This document shows positions 1 to 8,469 of a stretch of DNA of 64,000 nt, piece after piece. A model generated the notes under the pieces. It was not told the DNA's origin. It ran no database searches and saw nothing but the letters and a program-made list of their open reading frames with translations. A program made the translations under genes and the position numbers. Within the stretch, counting starts at the first letter, position 1. The number at the start of each line of letters is the position of its first letter. Location: NCBI RefSeq assembly GCF_011751865.2, contig NZ_CP061770.1:558001-622000 (forward strand). The letters run 5' to 3'. Source of the DNA: Salinibacterium sp. ZJ70. Its GTDB lineage: Bacteria > Actinomycetota > Actinomycetes > Actinomycetales > Microbacteriaceae.

Positions 1-167
1 CCGATCGCGGCCATCCCGGCGATCGCGGTGAGGATCACCGTGAAGACGACATAGCGCGGATGGATGTAGAGGGTCAGCTGGCCGGTGGCGGCGAGCCACA
101 GCACGGCCACCACCGCGATGAGCGTGAGGAGCACACCGCGGTAGTGGGAGGTGAAGCGCTCAGCCAA
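1..167 (-). CDS. TIGR03943 family putative membrane protein (C-terminal part missing)
   Basis: The reading frame starts at a TTG (165-167) that overlaps the end of the upstream permease by eight bases and runs off the window edge, so only about 55 N-terminal residues are seen. They hold one hydrophobic segment followed by TGQLTLYIHPRYVVFT, which matches the N-terminus of TIGR03943/DUF1980 (YcgQ-like) proteins. Such proteins are usually encoded directly after a DUF318 permease, exactly as here, and the pair is often zinc-repressed. The biochemical role is not established. The TTG start is inferred from the overlap; no strong ribosome site is visible. Confidence 0.75.
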   Translation of the reverse strand, partial: MAERFTSHYRGVLLTLIAVVAVLWLAATGQLTLYIHPRYVVFTVILTAIAGMAAI

Positions 168-1167
168 GCAGGTTCACCCCGAATCCGAGGGCGGCGGCGG
201 CGAGCGCGGCGACGAGGGTGATGCGGACGAGGGTGCCCGTGGTGAAGGTGGTGCGCAGCAGGGCGAGCATCTTCACATCCACCATCGCCCCGAAGACGAG
301 GAAGGCGACAACGGCGCCCGGCATGAACACCGAGCCGAAGGAGACGATGAAGAACGCATCGACGTTGGAGCAGATCCCGATGATGAACGCGAGCACCATG
401 AGTGCGAGGACGGACAGCACGGGGTTGGCTCCGAGCGCGACGAGTGCGTCTCGGGGGACGCCCACCTGGATGATGCCGGCGATCAGGCAGCCGAGGATGA
501 GCGCGGGGAGCACGGCGCTGGTCTCCTCGGCGAATCCGACGAACGCGCGCCGCATCCGCGAGCCCTGGGCCGGGTGGTCGTGGTGCGCCCGGCAGGTGGC
601 CTGGAACCCGGGGGTGAGGAGGTTCTGGGGTTGCGGGTGGCGGCTGAACATCCATCCGATGAGATTCGCGATGAGGAACCCGCCGAGGATGCGCGCGATG
701 AGGATGCCGTGATCCCAGCCGAACGCCTGGTAGGTGACGATGATCGTCACGGGGTTGAGGATGGGGGCCGCGAGCAGGAAGGTGATCGCTTCGGGGACGC
801 TGAGGCCGCGCACGATGAGGCCGCGCGCGAGCGGCACGTTGCCGCACTCGCAGACGGGAAGCAGGATTCCGAGCAGCGAGAGCGCGGCGCGACGCAGCAT
901 GGGGGTGCGCGGCAGGTAGCGCTCGAAGACCCACGCGGGCACCCACACCTGAACGACGACGGACAGCAGCACGCCGAGGAAGATGAACGGCAGCGACTCG
1001 ATGAGCACGCTCGCAGAGAGGGTGACGAGGTCGCGGGCGACAGTGGGAAGGGTCTCGGCGGGAAGATCTCCGGTGAGGGTGCGCAGCGCGACGAACGCCG
1101 CGAGCAGGAGAAGTGCCACGACGGCCGCGGTGGTGGGGCGCACGCGGGCCGGCCGGGTCTGCTGCAT
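160..1167 (-). CDS. DUF318/SO_0444-type permease (zinc-responsive)
   Basis: A 335-residue integral membrane protein with about eight hydrophobic segments. It carries the hallmark motifs of the predicted permease family DUF318 (YcgR, SO_0444): PVCECGN near residues 104-110, APILNPV near 134-140, and GICSNVD in the second half, with a His-rich cytoplasmic stretch (CRAHHDHPA) between the two halves. Family members are thought to move divalent metals or metal complexes, but the substrate is unproven. I chose the ATG at 1167 because a longer start at 1233 would lie inside the Zur-like box. It is transcribed divergently from znuA and is co-transcribed with the TIGR03943 gene. Confidence 0.8.
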   Translation of the reverse strand: MQQTRPARVRPTTAAVVALLLLAAFVALRTLTGDLPAETLPTVARDLVTLSASVLIESLPFIFLGVLLSVVVQVWVPAWVFERYLPRTPMLRRAALSLLGILLPVCECGNVPLARGLIVRGLSVPEAITFLLAAPILNPVTIIVTYQAFGWDHGILIARILGGFLIANLIGWMFSRHPQPQNLLTPGFQATCRAHHDHPAQGSRMRRAFVGFAEETSAVLPALILGCLIAGIIQVGVPRDALVALGANPVLSVLALMVLAFIIGICSNVDAFFIVSFGSVFMPGAVVAFLVFGAMVDVKMLALLRTTFTTGTLVRITLVAALAAAALGFGVNLLG

Positions 1168-1226
1168 GTGCTTCAGGTTAGGCGATGCGGATGGGGGGAT
1201 CCGGCGGACGCCGGACGCTATCCGTT

Positions 1227-1256
1227 TTGACAATCATTATCAATAAGGCGTACCGT
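1227..1256 (+). promoter_or_regulatory. Promoter of znuA-like gene, probably leaderless
   Basis: TTGACA (1227-1232), an 18-base spacer and TACCGT (1251-1256) form a sigma-A type promoter. The ATG of the ZnuA gene begins six bases after the -10 box, and no Shine-Dalgarno sequence precedes it, so the mRNA is probably leaderless. Confidence 0.6.
1228..1242. promoter_or_regulatory. Zur-like operator
   Basis: The 15-mer TGACAATCATTATCA is a near-perfect dyad (seven-base arms with one mismatch around a central C) and closely resembles the actinobacterial Zur box (TGAnAATnATTnTCA type). It lies between the divergent permease and ZnuA genes and overlaps the -35 box of the znuA promoter, as expected for zinc-dependent repression of both sides. 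Confidence 0.8.
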
Positions 1257-1262
1257 CGCCGT

Positions 1263-2255
1263 ATGACTTCCCCTCGCCTGCCGCTCCTCGCCCTCACGAC
1301 CGCCGCCATCGCGGCGCTCGCGCTCGTCGGCTGCGCCCCTGGCGACACCGACTCGACGAGCGACCGACTGCAGATCGTCGCGTCGACCAACGTCTACGCC
1401 TCGATCGCCTCCGCGATCGCGGGAGACGGCGCGGATGTGGAGGCGATCATCGACGACATCGCCTTGGACCCGCACGAGTACGAAGCAACCACCCGCGATG
1501 CCCTGGCGCTCGACCGTGCCGACCTCGTGATCATGAACGGCGGCGGCTACGACGAGTTCATGAGCACGCTGCTGGGAGCCCAGAGCACGTCCCCCGTCGT
1601 GATCGACGCGGTCGAGATCGCCGATCATGACGACGAAGACGGTGCGCACGCCGGCGAGGATCACGCGGACGATGGGGCCTCCGAGGGGGCCGACGAGCAT
1701 GCGGGGCACGACCACTCCGGGCACGACCACGGCGAGGTGAACGAGCACGTCTGGTACGACCTCCACGCGATGAGCGACCTCGCGCACGAGATCGCGGATG
1801 CGCTCGCCGAGCTCGACCCGGACGGCGCAGCCGAGTACCAGGCGAACGCCGAGGCCTTCGTACGCGACCTCGATGAGGTCCACGAGCGCGCCCACGCGAT
1901 CGCCGACTCCCACGAGGGTCTCCAGGTCGCCTCCACCGAGCCCGTTCCCCACTACCTGCTCGAGCTCGCAGGGCTCTCGGACGCGACACCGGCCGAGTTC
2001 ACGCGCGCCGTCGAATCCGGGGTCGATGCCCCCGTGCTCGTCGTGCAGGATGTGCTCGAGCTCGTCTCGGGCGGGACGGTCGCGTTCCTCGCCTACAACG
2101 AGCAGACGGTCAGCCCGCAGACGCAGGAGGTGCTCGCGGCGGCTGGGGCGGCGGGCCTGCCCGTGGTGTCGTTCAGCGAGCTGCTGCCCGAGGGGCTCGA
2201 CTACATCGAGTGGATGAGCTCGAACGTCGACGCGATCCAGGCTGCGGTCAGCTGA
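1263..2255 (+). CDS. znuA: Zinc ABC transporter substrate-binding lipoprotein (ZnuA-like)
   Basis: 330 residues. A lipoprotein signal ends at Cys24 (LALVGC), so the mature protein is anchored outside the membrane. The cluster A-I metal-binding fold is shown by ASTNVYASIA, the ligand context DPHEYE (His71), a His/Asp-rich loop at about 121-157, and NEHVWYD (His162). The His-rich loop is typical of zinc-specific members. The family delivers Zn(II) to a ZnuBC ABC permease, but no ATPase or permease gene adjoins it here, so it must work with components encoded elsewhere. Control by Zur is inferred from the box over its promoter. Confidence 0.88.
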   Translation: MTSPRLPLLALTTAAIAALALVGCAPGDTDSTSDRLQIVASTNVYASIASAIAGDGADVEAIIDDIALDPHEYEATTRDALALDRADLVIMNGGGYDEFMSTLLGAQSTSPVVIDAVEIADHDDEDGAHAGEDHADDGASEGADEHAGHDHSGHDHGEVNEHVWYDLHAMSDLAHEIADALAELDPDGAAEYQANAEAFVRDLDEVHERAHAIADSHEGLQVASTEPVPHYLLELAGLSDATPAEFTRAVESGVDAPVLVVQDVLELVSGGTVAFLAYNEQTVSPQTQEVLAAAGAAGLPVVSFSELLPEGLDYIEWMSSNVDAIQAAVS

Positions 2256-2274
2256 CGGCTCTCAGGTGCCCGTC

Positions 2275-2985
2275 TCAGCCCCAGGCTGAGGCGGGTGCCT
2301 TCACGACCTTGATGTCGTGGTAGTGCCAGTGCTTGCCGTTGTTGTACATCCCCGACGCCCAGCCCGAGTACCAGATGGCGTTCTCGATCGTGGCGGCGTC
2401 GGCGCCCGCGAGGAAGGCCTCACGGATCTCGCTGTACTTGCCGATGGAGTTGAGAGCGTCCGCGGCGTTGCGAGCGGCGTCGACGAGGTTCGTGTTGCTG
2501 CCGGTTCCGCCCGGGCCGTAGCTCGCGCCCCAGCCGTTGTTGAGCGGGTTGTTGCGGTTCCACCAGGTCTCGGGGTAGTTCTCCTGGCGCATCCAGCGGC
2601 CGATCACGGTGACGCTGTCGTCGGTGATGGGGTAGCCCGCGAACAGGAGAACCATCTTCGCCCAGTCGACGTTCGTGCCGCCTGCCTTGAGCGTCTCGAG
2701 GCCGGACGTGGCCTCGTACTCGCCTCGGATGGATTCGAACTGCGTCGAGAGATCGGCGCGGACCTCGGGGTGTGACACCTCGACCGCCTGCGCATTGCTC
2801 TGCGCGTAGGCCTCGATCTTGGCCGTGACGACGGCGAGCTCTTCCGGCGCGCTCGCGAGCGTCGCAGCCACGGCGATCGCGGTCCCGAGAGCGACGCCGA
2901 CGAGGATGCCGTGCGTGGCGCGAGTCCCGCGAGAGGCGGAGTGCCGGTCGCGGAGGGTCGTGATGGCGTGGGGAGTCGAGATCAT
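2275..2985 (-). CDS. Membrane-anchored hypothetical protein, lysozyme-like C-terminal domain possible
   Basis: 236 residues with a short basic N-terminus and one hydrophobic segment (about residues 24-46), so it is probably anchored or exported. The C-terminal 130 residues contain RQENYPETWWNRNNPLNNGWG, NLVDAARNAADALN and ENAIWYSGWASGMYNNGKHW. This Trp/Asn/Gly-rich layout (an early Glu, then RNNPLN) recalls small peptidoglycan hydrolases or phage-type glucosaminidases, but I cannot assign a family. Convergent with the ZnuA gene, ending 19 bases from it. Confidence 0.6.
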   Translation of the reverse strand: MISTPHAITTLRDRHSASRGTRATHGILVGVALGTAIAVAATLASAPEELAVVTAKIEAYAQSNAQAVEVSHPEVRADLSTQFESIRGEYEATSGLETLKAGGTNVDWAKMVLLFAGYPITDDSVTVIGRWMRQENYPETWWNRNNPLNNGWGASYGPGGTGSNTNLVDAARNAADALNSIGKYSEIREAFLAGADAATIENAIWYSGWASGMYNNGKHWHYHDIKVVKAPASAWG

Positions 2986-3063
2986 AGGCAGATTGCGCCA
3001 GGGGGACGGCGCGCGTCCCAGGGTGGCCGAGCGTCCTGGGAAGGCCCTGTGCGTGACCTGCTG

Positions 3064-3564
3064 TCAGCCTGCGAGCGGCGGGCGGGGCGCATCGAGCGAA
3101 CGCCCCCCGAGGAAGAGCAGGAGCTCGGCCGCTGTCGCCTCGAGGATGGGCCCAGATCCGAAGCTCCATCCCGCATCCGAGGCGCGCAGGGTGTGCCCCG
3201 CGATGACGGCGCGGATGGGCGTGGGTGCCGCGGCGGCGCGTCCGAGTGCGACCGCACCGCTCGCGCGCGGCGACAGAACGGCCTCCGCTCCGAGGCGCGC
3301 GCACAGGGCGAGGTAGGAGTACACCGCACGGTCGAGGTCGCGCAGCGGTGCGCGGCGGGTGCGCAGGCGGCGGGTGATCGGGCCCCGGCGCGGTGCGGCG
3401 TCCGTCTCGAATTCGTGCGCGGCATCCGGGTCGGGGTGCGAGGCGAGCGCCCGGGCTGCGGCTGCGCGCACCTCGGAGATCTCCGCCTGCCAGCCCGCGG
3501 TGATGCCCGACTCGTCGACGCGTTCGTGTGCCGAGAGGGGGAGGTTCCGCCAGAGGTCGGACAT
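3064..3564 (-). CDS. Hypothetical protein with MDMPI-like C-terminus
   Basis: 166 residues, Ala/Arg-rich, soluble, with no signal peptide. I do not recognise a full domain. The end of the protein (RASDAGWSFGSGP...ATAAELLLFLGGRS) resembles the C-terminal segment of the mycothiol-dependent maleylpyruvate isomerase/TIGR03083-like family, where a similar AxDLLLxLxGR helix occurs. The N-terminal DinB-like metal-binding bundle is not evident. Divergent from the LacI gene downstream. Confidence 0.5.
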   Translation of the reverse strand: MSDLWRNLPLSAHERVDESGITAGWQAEISEVRAAAARALASHPDPDAAHEFETDAAPRRGPITRRLRTRRAPLRDLDRAVYSYLALCARLGAEAVLSPRASGAVALGRAAAAPTPIRAVIAGHTLRASDAGWSFGSGPILEATAAELLLFLGGRSLDAPRPPLAG

Positions 3565-3590
3565 GGTGCGGCAAGCATAGTCGCCACCCC

Positions 3591-3607
3591 AATGTGACTG
3601 TCACATT
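3591..3607. promoter_or_regulatory. Perfect 17-bp palindrome, probable LacI autoregulatory operator
   Basis: AATGTGACTGTCACATT is a perfect dyad around a central T. It lies 75 bases before the GTG of the LacI gene and 27 bases before the divergent hypothetical gene. The half-site GTCACATT recurs in the operator before the sugar operon at 4779-4811, linking both to the LacI regulator. Confidence 0.65.
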
Positions 3608-3681
3608 CCGGGCCCGCACTGTGCCATCATTGCCGTGCGACGCGCCTGGCGTCGTGATCGTCTCGCGGGCGGAGGGGTGCC

Positions 3682-4692
3682 GTGACCACGAATCCTCCGG
3701 TGTCCACCCGGCCGCCGAGCATCCGCGATGTCGCGCGGATCGCAGGGGTCTCGCACCAGACGGTCTCGCGCGTCCTCAACGGGCACCCGAGCATCCGCGA
3801 CACGACGCGTCAGCGAGTGCTGGACGTCATGGCCGAGCTGCAGTATCAGCCGAACCGCGCGGCGCGAGCTCTCGCATCGAGCCGGTCGCACACGATCGGC
3901 ATCCTCTCGGCGATGAGCACCGACTACGGGCCGGCGTCGATCATGGCCTCGGTCGAGGCGGCGGCGCGCGCCAACGGCTACTGGGTGAGCATCGCCAACA
4001 TCGATCCCGGTGTGCAGGGCTCGATCCGCGACGCCCTGCAGCAGCTGCGTGCGCAGGCCGTCGAAGGCATCGTGGTGATCGCCCCGCAGGTGCGGGTCTT
4101 CGAGGAGATCTCTCAGCTGCAGTTCGATGTGCCCTACGTCAACGTGCAGTGGACGGGCGAGGGCGATCGGCCGCCCGTGTTCGACCAGTACGAGGGTGCG
4201 CGCCTGGCGACGCGGCACCTTCTCGAGCTCGGTCACCGCGGCATCTACCACCTCTCGGGCCCCCGCGACTGGATCGAGGCGGATGCGCGCATGCGCGGGT
4301 TCCTCGACGAGATGAACGAGTGGGATGCGCCGACGACAGCGCCCATCCTCGGCGACTGGACGGCCGACTTCGGCTACTTCGCGGGGCAGGAGCTGCTTCG
4401 GGTGCGCGACTTCACGGCGGTGTTCGCCTCGAACGACCAGATGGCGCTCGGGCTTCTTCATGCCTTCCGTGATGGGGGAGTGAGCGTGCCGGGCGACGTG
4501 AGCGTGATCGGGTTCGATGACATCCCGGAGGCCGCGCACTTCTGGCCGCCGCTCACGACGATCCGCCAGGACTTCTCGGAGCTCGGTCGCATCGCGGTCG
4601 ACCGCCTGGTGGGCGGCGAGGAGGCGGATCGAGCGCGCACGGTGACGCCGCAGCTCGTGGTGCGCTCGTCGACCGCTCCCGCGCGAAGCTGA
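3682..4692 (+). CDS. LacI family transcriptional regulator
   Basis: 336 residues. The N-terminal LacI helix-turn-helix and hinge span about residues 13-60 (SIRDVARIAGVSHQTVSRVLN, then YQPNRAARALASSRS), followed by a periplasmic-binding-protein-like sensor domain with the usual VFASNDQMALGLL and GDVSVIGFDDIPEA motifs. The GTG start is supported by GGAGGGG six bases upstream. The gene precedes, in the same orientation, a monosaccharide uptake operon whose promoter carries palindromes like the one before this gene. It therefore probably represses the operon and itself, with a sugar as inducer. The ligand cannot be read from the sequence. Confidence 0.9.
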   Translation: MTTNPPVSTRPPSIRDVARIAGVSHQTVSRVLNGHPSIRDTTRQRVLDVMAELQYQPNRAARALASSRSHTIGILSAMSTDYGPASIMASVEAAARANGYWVSIANIDPGVQGSIRDALQQLRAQAVEGIVVIAPQVRVFEEISQLQFDVPYVNVQWTGEGDRPPVFDQYEGARLATRHLLELGHRGIYHLSGPRDWIEADARMRGFLDEMNEWDAPTTAPILGDWTADFGYFAGQELLRVRDFTAVFASNDQMALGLLHAFRDGGVSVPGDVSVIGFDDIPEAAHFWPPLTTIRQDFSELGRIAVDRLVGGEEADRARTVTPQLVVRSSTAPARS

Positions 4693-4743
4693 GCCGGGGC
4701 CGCCTCTCACCCCTCGCCGTTATCTGTTCGTGATCTTGAACAG

Positions 4744-4811
4744 TTGACAGCTTCGTGGGGGCCGGGGCTAAAGTGCTCAAATGTTACCGGTCACAGTGAC
4801 CGGTCACATTT
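4744..4811 (+). promoter_or_regulatory. Promoter and 33-bp LacI-type operator of the sugar operon
   Basis: TTGACA (4744-4749) is a consensus -35 box, with an AT-richer -10 candidate at 4767-4774 (GCTAAAGT). Over the expected transcription start lies a 33-bp palindrome (4779-4811) centred on A4795, with perfect nine-base core arms (ACCGGTCAC/GTGACCGGT) and only one mismatched pair further out. Its right flank GTCACATT is the half-site found upstream of the LacI gene. Confidence 0.65.
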
Positions 4812-4814
4812 CAC

Positions 4815-5675
4815 ATGACGACGTCGTCAGGAGAGCCCGTGGCCCGCTTCGAACCGCGCACCGAGGTCGCGATCGCGCGCACCCGCGCCGACGTCGCTCG
4901 GTTCCACAAGGGCCTCTCCCGCAGCGGCACCGCCGGCGCCTCGAGTGCGGTCGTCTCCGCTCGCGTACCCGAGGCCGACCTCTTCGTCATCACCCCCGAC
5001 GACCCTCAACGCGCCGACTCGGGCCCCGAGACGATGGTCGTCGTCGATCTCGACGGCGTCGTCGTCAGCAACATCCCCGGCAGCGAATCCGCCCCCGCCC
5101 GCGGTGTCGGCGTGCACGCCGACCTCTACCGCTTCGGCACCGCCATCGGCGGGCTCGCCCACGTCGCGTCGCCCTACGCGAGCGCGTTCGCCCTCCGCAG
5201 CGAGCCGCTGCCGTGCCTCACCATCACGATCGCCGAGGAGTTCGGCGGCGACGTTCCCGTCATCCCCCACGACATCGACGACGCCGGTCTCGCCCGGCGC
5301 CTCCACGCGGAGCTCGCAGATGGACACCGGCGCGCCGTGCTCGTGGCCCGGCACGGCGCCTACACGGCGGGCCTCGACCTGCGCGACGCGCTGCGAGCGG
5401 CCGTTGCGCTCGAAGAGGCGGCGCGCATCGTGCAGCTCGGCCGCGACGGGCTCGCACCCGGCGTCCGGGTCGACCCGCTCCCTGCAGATCTCGTCGACGC
5501 GCTCCACGCGCGTCGACGCCGCGACGACGCCCGACGCGTCGACCGCAGCGCGCCCCTGGGCGCCTTCCCAACCTCCCGAACCGGTTCCCCCGGATCGAGC
5601 GGCGGGGCCGGATCATGGACGACTCCGCCCCCGAACGGCTCCGTGACAGACAACGACGTCCGCAACTCACAGTGA
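4815..5675 (+). CDS. AraD-like class II aldolase/epimerase homologue, divergent
   Basis: 286 residues; residues about 18-215 align by eye with L-ribulose-5-phosphate 4-epimerase (AraD) and the class II aldolase/adducin fold. VFITPDD, a loop ending [19 protein letters not shown] and [10 protein letters not shown] occupy the expected positions. Of the zinc ligands, His116 and His180 are kept, but the second histidine of the usual HxH is Ala118, and the GN(V/I)S substrate motif is not recognisable. The last 50 or so residues are low-complexity and unlike the family. It is first in the LacI-controlled operon, and its stop overlaps the ribosome site of chvE. It may be a pseudoenzyme, or may use a different substrate. 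Confidence 0.65.
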   Translation: MTTSSGEPVARFEPRTEVAIARTRADVARFHKGLSRSGTAGASSAVVSARVPEADLFVITPDDPQRADSGPETMVVVDLDGVVVSNIPGSESAPARGVGVHADLYRFGTAIGGLAHVASPYASAFALRSEPLPCLTITIAEEFGGDVPVIPHDIDDAGLARRLHAELADGHRRAVLVARHGAYTAGLDLRDALRAAVALEEAARIVQLGRDGLAPGVRVDPLPADLVDALHARRRRDDARRVDRSAPLGAFPTSRTGSPGSSGGAGSWTTPPPNGSVTDNDVRNSQ

Positions 5676-5686
5676 AAGGAAAGACC

Positions 5687-6808
5687 GTGAAGACGAAGAA
5701 GTTCCTTCTCGCCACGATCGCAGCCGGCTCCATGCTCGCGCTCGCGGCCTGCACGCCCGCCGGGGGCGACAACAGCTCGGGAGGCGGCGACGGCGGCCTC
5801 ATCGGCGTCGCGATGCCCACCAAGAGCTCCGAGCGCTGGATCCAGGACGGCGACGCCGTCAAGGCCGAGCTCGAAGCCCAGGGATTCAGCGTCGACCTGC
5901 AGTACGCAGAGGATGACATCCCCACCCAGGTCGCCCAGATCGAGAACATGATCACGAAGGGCGCCGAGGCGCTCATCATCGCCTCGATCGACGGCACCAC
6001 CCTCTCGGAGGTGCTGCAGACCGCCGCCGACAGCGACATCCCGGTGATCGCCTACGACCGCCTCATCATGGAGTCAGAGAACGTCGACTACTACGCGACG
6101 TTCAACAACTTCCGGGTCGGCGAGCAGCAGGCCTGGACGCTGCTCAACGGTCTGGGTCTCACCGACCTCGAGGGCGCGGCGCTCGCCGACGCACCCGAGG
6201 GCCCGTTCAACATCGAGCTGTTCGCGGGTTCGCTCGACGACAACAACGCGTTCTTCTTCTTCGACGGGGCGATGAGCGTGCTCGAGCCCCTCATCGAGGA
6301 CGGCACGCTCGTCGTGAAGTCCGGCCAGACTTCGATCGAGCAGGCGGCGACGCTGCGCTGGGACGGCGAGACCGCCCAGAGTCGGATGGAGGACCTCCTC
6401 ACCGCCAACTACTCCGACGGCACCCAGGTGGACGGCGTGCTGTCGCCCTACGACGGCATCTCGCGCGGCATCATCTCGGCGCTCACCGACGCCGGGTACA
6501 GCGTGGGCGACGAATGGCCGACCATCTCCGGTCAGGACGCCGAGGTCGACTCGGTCAAGGCGATCCTGTCGGGCGAGCAGCACGCGACGATCTTCAAGGA
6601 CACGCGTGAGCTCGCGAAGGTCGCGGCCGGCATGGCGGTGGCGCTGCTGAAGGGCGAAGAGCCCGAGGTCAACGACACCGAGACCTACGACAACAACGTC
6701 AAGGTCGTCCCGTCGTACCTGCTCGCGCCCGTCCCCGTGGTGAGCGACAACGTCAAGCAGGCGCTCGTCGACACCGGCTACTGGACGGCCGCCGAGCTCG
6801 GCCTCTGA
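5687..6808 (+). CDS. chvE: Multiple-sugar-binding lipoprotein (ChvE family)
   Basis: 373 residues, GTG start with GAAAGGA seven bases upstream. The lipoprotein signal ends at Cys22 (LALAAC) and is followed by a Gly/Ser linker and a type-1 sugar-binding fold: [44 protein letters not shown] and [14 protein letters not shown]. The layout is that of ChvE/XylF-type monosaccharide receptors. It feeds the MmsA-MmsB ABC transporter encoded next. A strong stem-loop after its stop could stabilise the chvE part of the mRNA, as often happens for abundant binding proteins. The sugar (xylose, arabinose, galactose or several) is not determined. Confidence 0.9.
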   Translation: MKTKKFLLATIAAGSMLALAACTPAGGDNSSGGGDGGLIGVAMPTKSSERWIQDGDAVKAELEAQGFSVDLQYAEDDIPTQVAQIENMITKGAEALIIASIDGTTLSEVLQTAADSDIPVIAYDRLIMESENVDYYATFNNFRVGEQQAWTLLNGLGLTDLEGAALADAPEGPFNIELFAGSLDDNNAFFFFDGAMSVLEPLIEDGTLVVKSGQTSIEQAATLRWDGETAQSRMEDLLTANYSDGTQVDGVLSPYDGISRGIISALTDAGYSVGDEWPTISGQDAEVDSVKAILSGEQHATIFKDTRELAKVAAGMAVALLKGEEPEVNDTETYDNNVKVVPSYLLAPVPVVSDNVKQALVDTGYWTAAELGL

Positions 6809-6829
6809 GCCGAACCGCCCAACCCGGCA

Positions 6830-6865
6830 GGCGGCGGTGGGGAGTCGAACCTCCCCACCGCCGCC
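6830..6865 (+). terminator. Intercistronic stem-loop (attenuator or mRNA-stability hairpin)
   Basis: A perfect 15-bp stem (6830-6844 with 6851-6865) closes a six-base loop (TCGAAC). No T-run follows and the operon continues, so it more likely causes partial termination or protects the chvE message than acts as a full terminator. Confidence 0.65.
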
Positions 6866-6913
6866 CGCCGGCGCTACGCTCCCCCTGTCAGCCCCCAAGG
6901 AAGTCGGCGAATC

Positions 6914-8443
6914 ATGACGAACAACATCCTGGAGATGCGCAACATCACCAAGACGTTCCCCGGAGTGAAGGCGCTCTCGAACGTCACCCTCGAAGTCGCG
7001 CGCGGTGAGATCCACGCCATCTGCGGCGAGAACGGTGCCGGGAAGTCCACCCTCATGAAGGTGCTGAGCGGTGTCTACCCGTACGGCAGCTACGACGGCG
7101 ACATCGTGTTCGAAGGCGAGACGGTCGCCTTCCGCGACCTCTCCGACTCGGAGGCGCAAGGCATCGTCATCATCCACCAGGAGCTCGCACTCAGCCCCTA
7201 CCTCTCGATCGCCGAGAACATCTTCCTCAACAACGAGCAGCGCGGCGCGCTCGGCCTCATCGACTGGAACAAGACCAACCACGAGGCCACGAAGCTCCTC
7301 GCGCGGGTGGGGCTCAGCGAGAACCCCACGACCCGGATCCGCGACATCGGCGTCGGCAAACAGCAGCTCGTCGAGATCGCGAAGGCGCTGTCGAAGCAGG
7401 TCAAGCTGCTGATCCTCGACGAGCCGACGGCCGCCCTCAACGACGAGGACTCCGACCATCTGCTGGATCTGATCCTGAACCTGCGCGAGCAGGGGATCAC
7501 GTCGATCATCATCAGCCACAAGCTCAACGAGATCAAGAAGATCGCGGACTCGGTGACAGTGCTGCGCGACGGCAAGACCATCGAGACGATGCCCCGTCAG
7601 GACGTCACGGAGGAGCGCATCATCAAGGACATGGTGGGGCGGGACCTCGAGCACCGTTACCCCGACCACACCCCCCACATCGGCGAGGAGCTGCTGCGGG
7701 TCGAGAACTGGACGGCTCACCACCCTCAGGACACCAGCCGGGTCGTCGTCGACGACGTCAGCCTGCACGTGCGCGCCGGCGAGATCGTCGGCATCGCGGG
7801 GCTCATGGGCGCCGGTCGCACCGAGTTCGCGATGAGCCTCTTCGGGCGCTCCTACGGCTCCCGGATCTCGGGACGGGTGTTCCTGCGGGGCAGCGAGATC
7901 CGCACCCGGACTGTCGCGGAGGCGATCGAGAATGGTCTCGCCTACGCCACCGAAGACCGCAAGACCTACGGGCTCAACCTCATCGAGGACATCAAGCGGA
8001 ACATCTCGGTCGCATCCCTCGACAAGCTCGCCAAGCGCGGGCTCGTGCACGACAACGAGGAGTTCAGGGTCGCCGACGACTTCCGGAAGTCGATGAACAT
8101 CAAGGCGCCCTCCGTGCTCGCCCGCACGGGCAAGCTCTCGGGCGGCAACCAGCAGAAGGTCGTGCTCTCGAAGTGGATCTACGCCGACCCCGAGGTGCTC
8201 ATCCTCGACGAGCCCACGCGCGGCATCGATGTGGGCGCGAAGTACGAGATCTACTCGATCATCAACCGGCTCGCGGCCTCGGGGAAGGGGATCATCGTGA
8301 TCTCCTCCGAGCTGCCGGAGCTTCTCGGCATCTGCGACCGCGTGTACGCCCTCTCGGAGGGGCGCATCACGGGCGAGCTGCCGATCGAGGAGGCCACCCC
8401 CGAGGCCGTCCTCACCCTCATGACCATGGAACGCCCCCGGTGA
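6914..8443 (+). CDS. mmsA: Monosaccharide ABC transporter, double ATPase subunit
   Basis: 509 residues with two ABC domains, as in the CUT2 class (XylG, RbsA, MglA). Domain 1 has Walker [10 protein letters not shown] (38-46), a non-canonical signature IGVGKQQ (about 145-151), Walker B LLILDEPT (165-172) and His202. Domain 2 has the degenerate Walker [10 protein letters not shown] typical of this class, a canonical LSGGNQQK signature, and [12 protein letters not shown]. It energises sugar import together with ChvE and MmsB. An AAGGAAG sits 15 bases before the ATG. Confidence 0.92.
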   Translation: MTNNILEMRNITKTFPGVKALSNVTLEVARGEIHAICGENGAGKSTLMKVLSGVYPYGSYDGDIVFEGETVAFRDLSDSEAQGIVIIHQELALSPYLSIAENIFLNNEQRGALGLIDWNKTNHEATKLLARVGLSENPTTRIRDIGVGKQQLVEIAKALSKQVKLLILDEPTAALNDEDSDHLLDLILNLREQGITSIIISHKLNEIKKIADSVTVLRDGKTIETMPRQDVTEERIIKDMVGRDLEHRYPDHTPHIGEELLRVENWTAHHPQDTSRVVVDDVSLHVRAGEIVGIAGLMGAGRTEFAMSLFGRSYGSRISGRVFLRGSEIRTRTVAEAIENGLAYATEDRKTYGLNLIEDIKRNISVASLDKLAKRGLVHDNEEFRVADDFRKSMNIKAPSVLARTGKLSGGNQQKVVLSKWIYADPEVLILDEPTRGIDVGAKYEIYSIINRLAASGKGIIVISSELPELLGICDRVYALSEGRITGELPIEEATPEAVLTLMTMERPR

Positions 8444-8469
8444 CGCGCGAGCGACGAGAAGGAACGACG

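Noticed and set aside
4781..5686. In-frame N-terminal extension of ChvE by about 300 codons
   Set aside because: The frame is open only as a shadow of the AraD-like gene; the ribosome site, signal peptide and lipobox place the real start at 5687.
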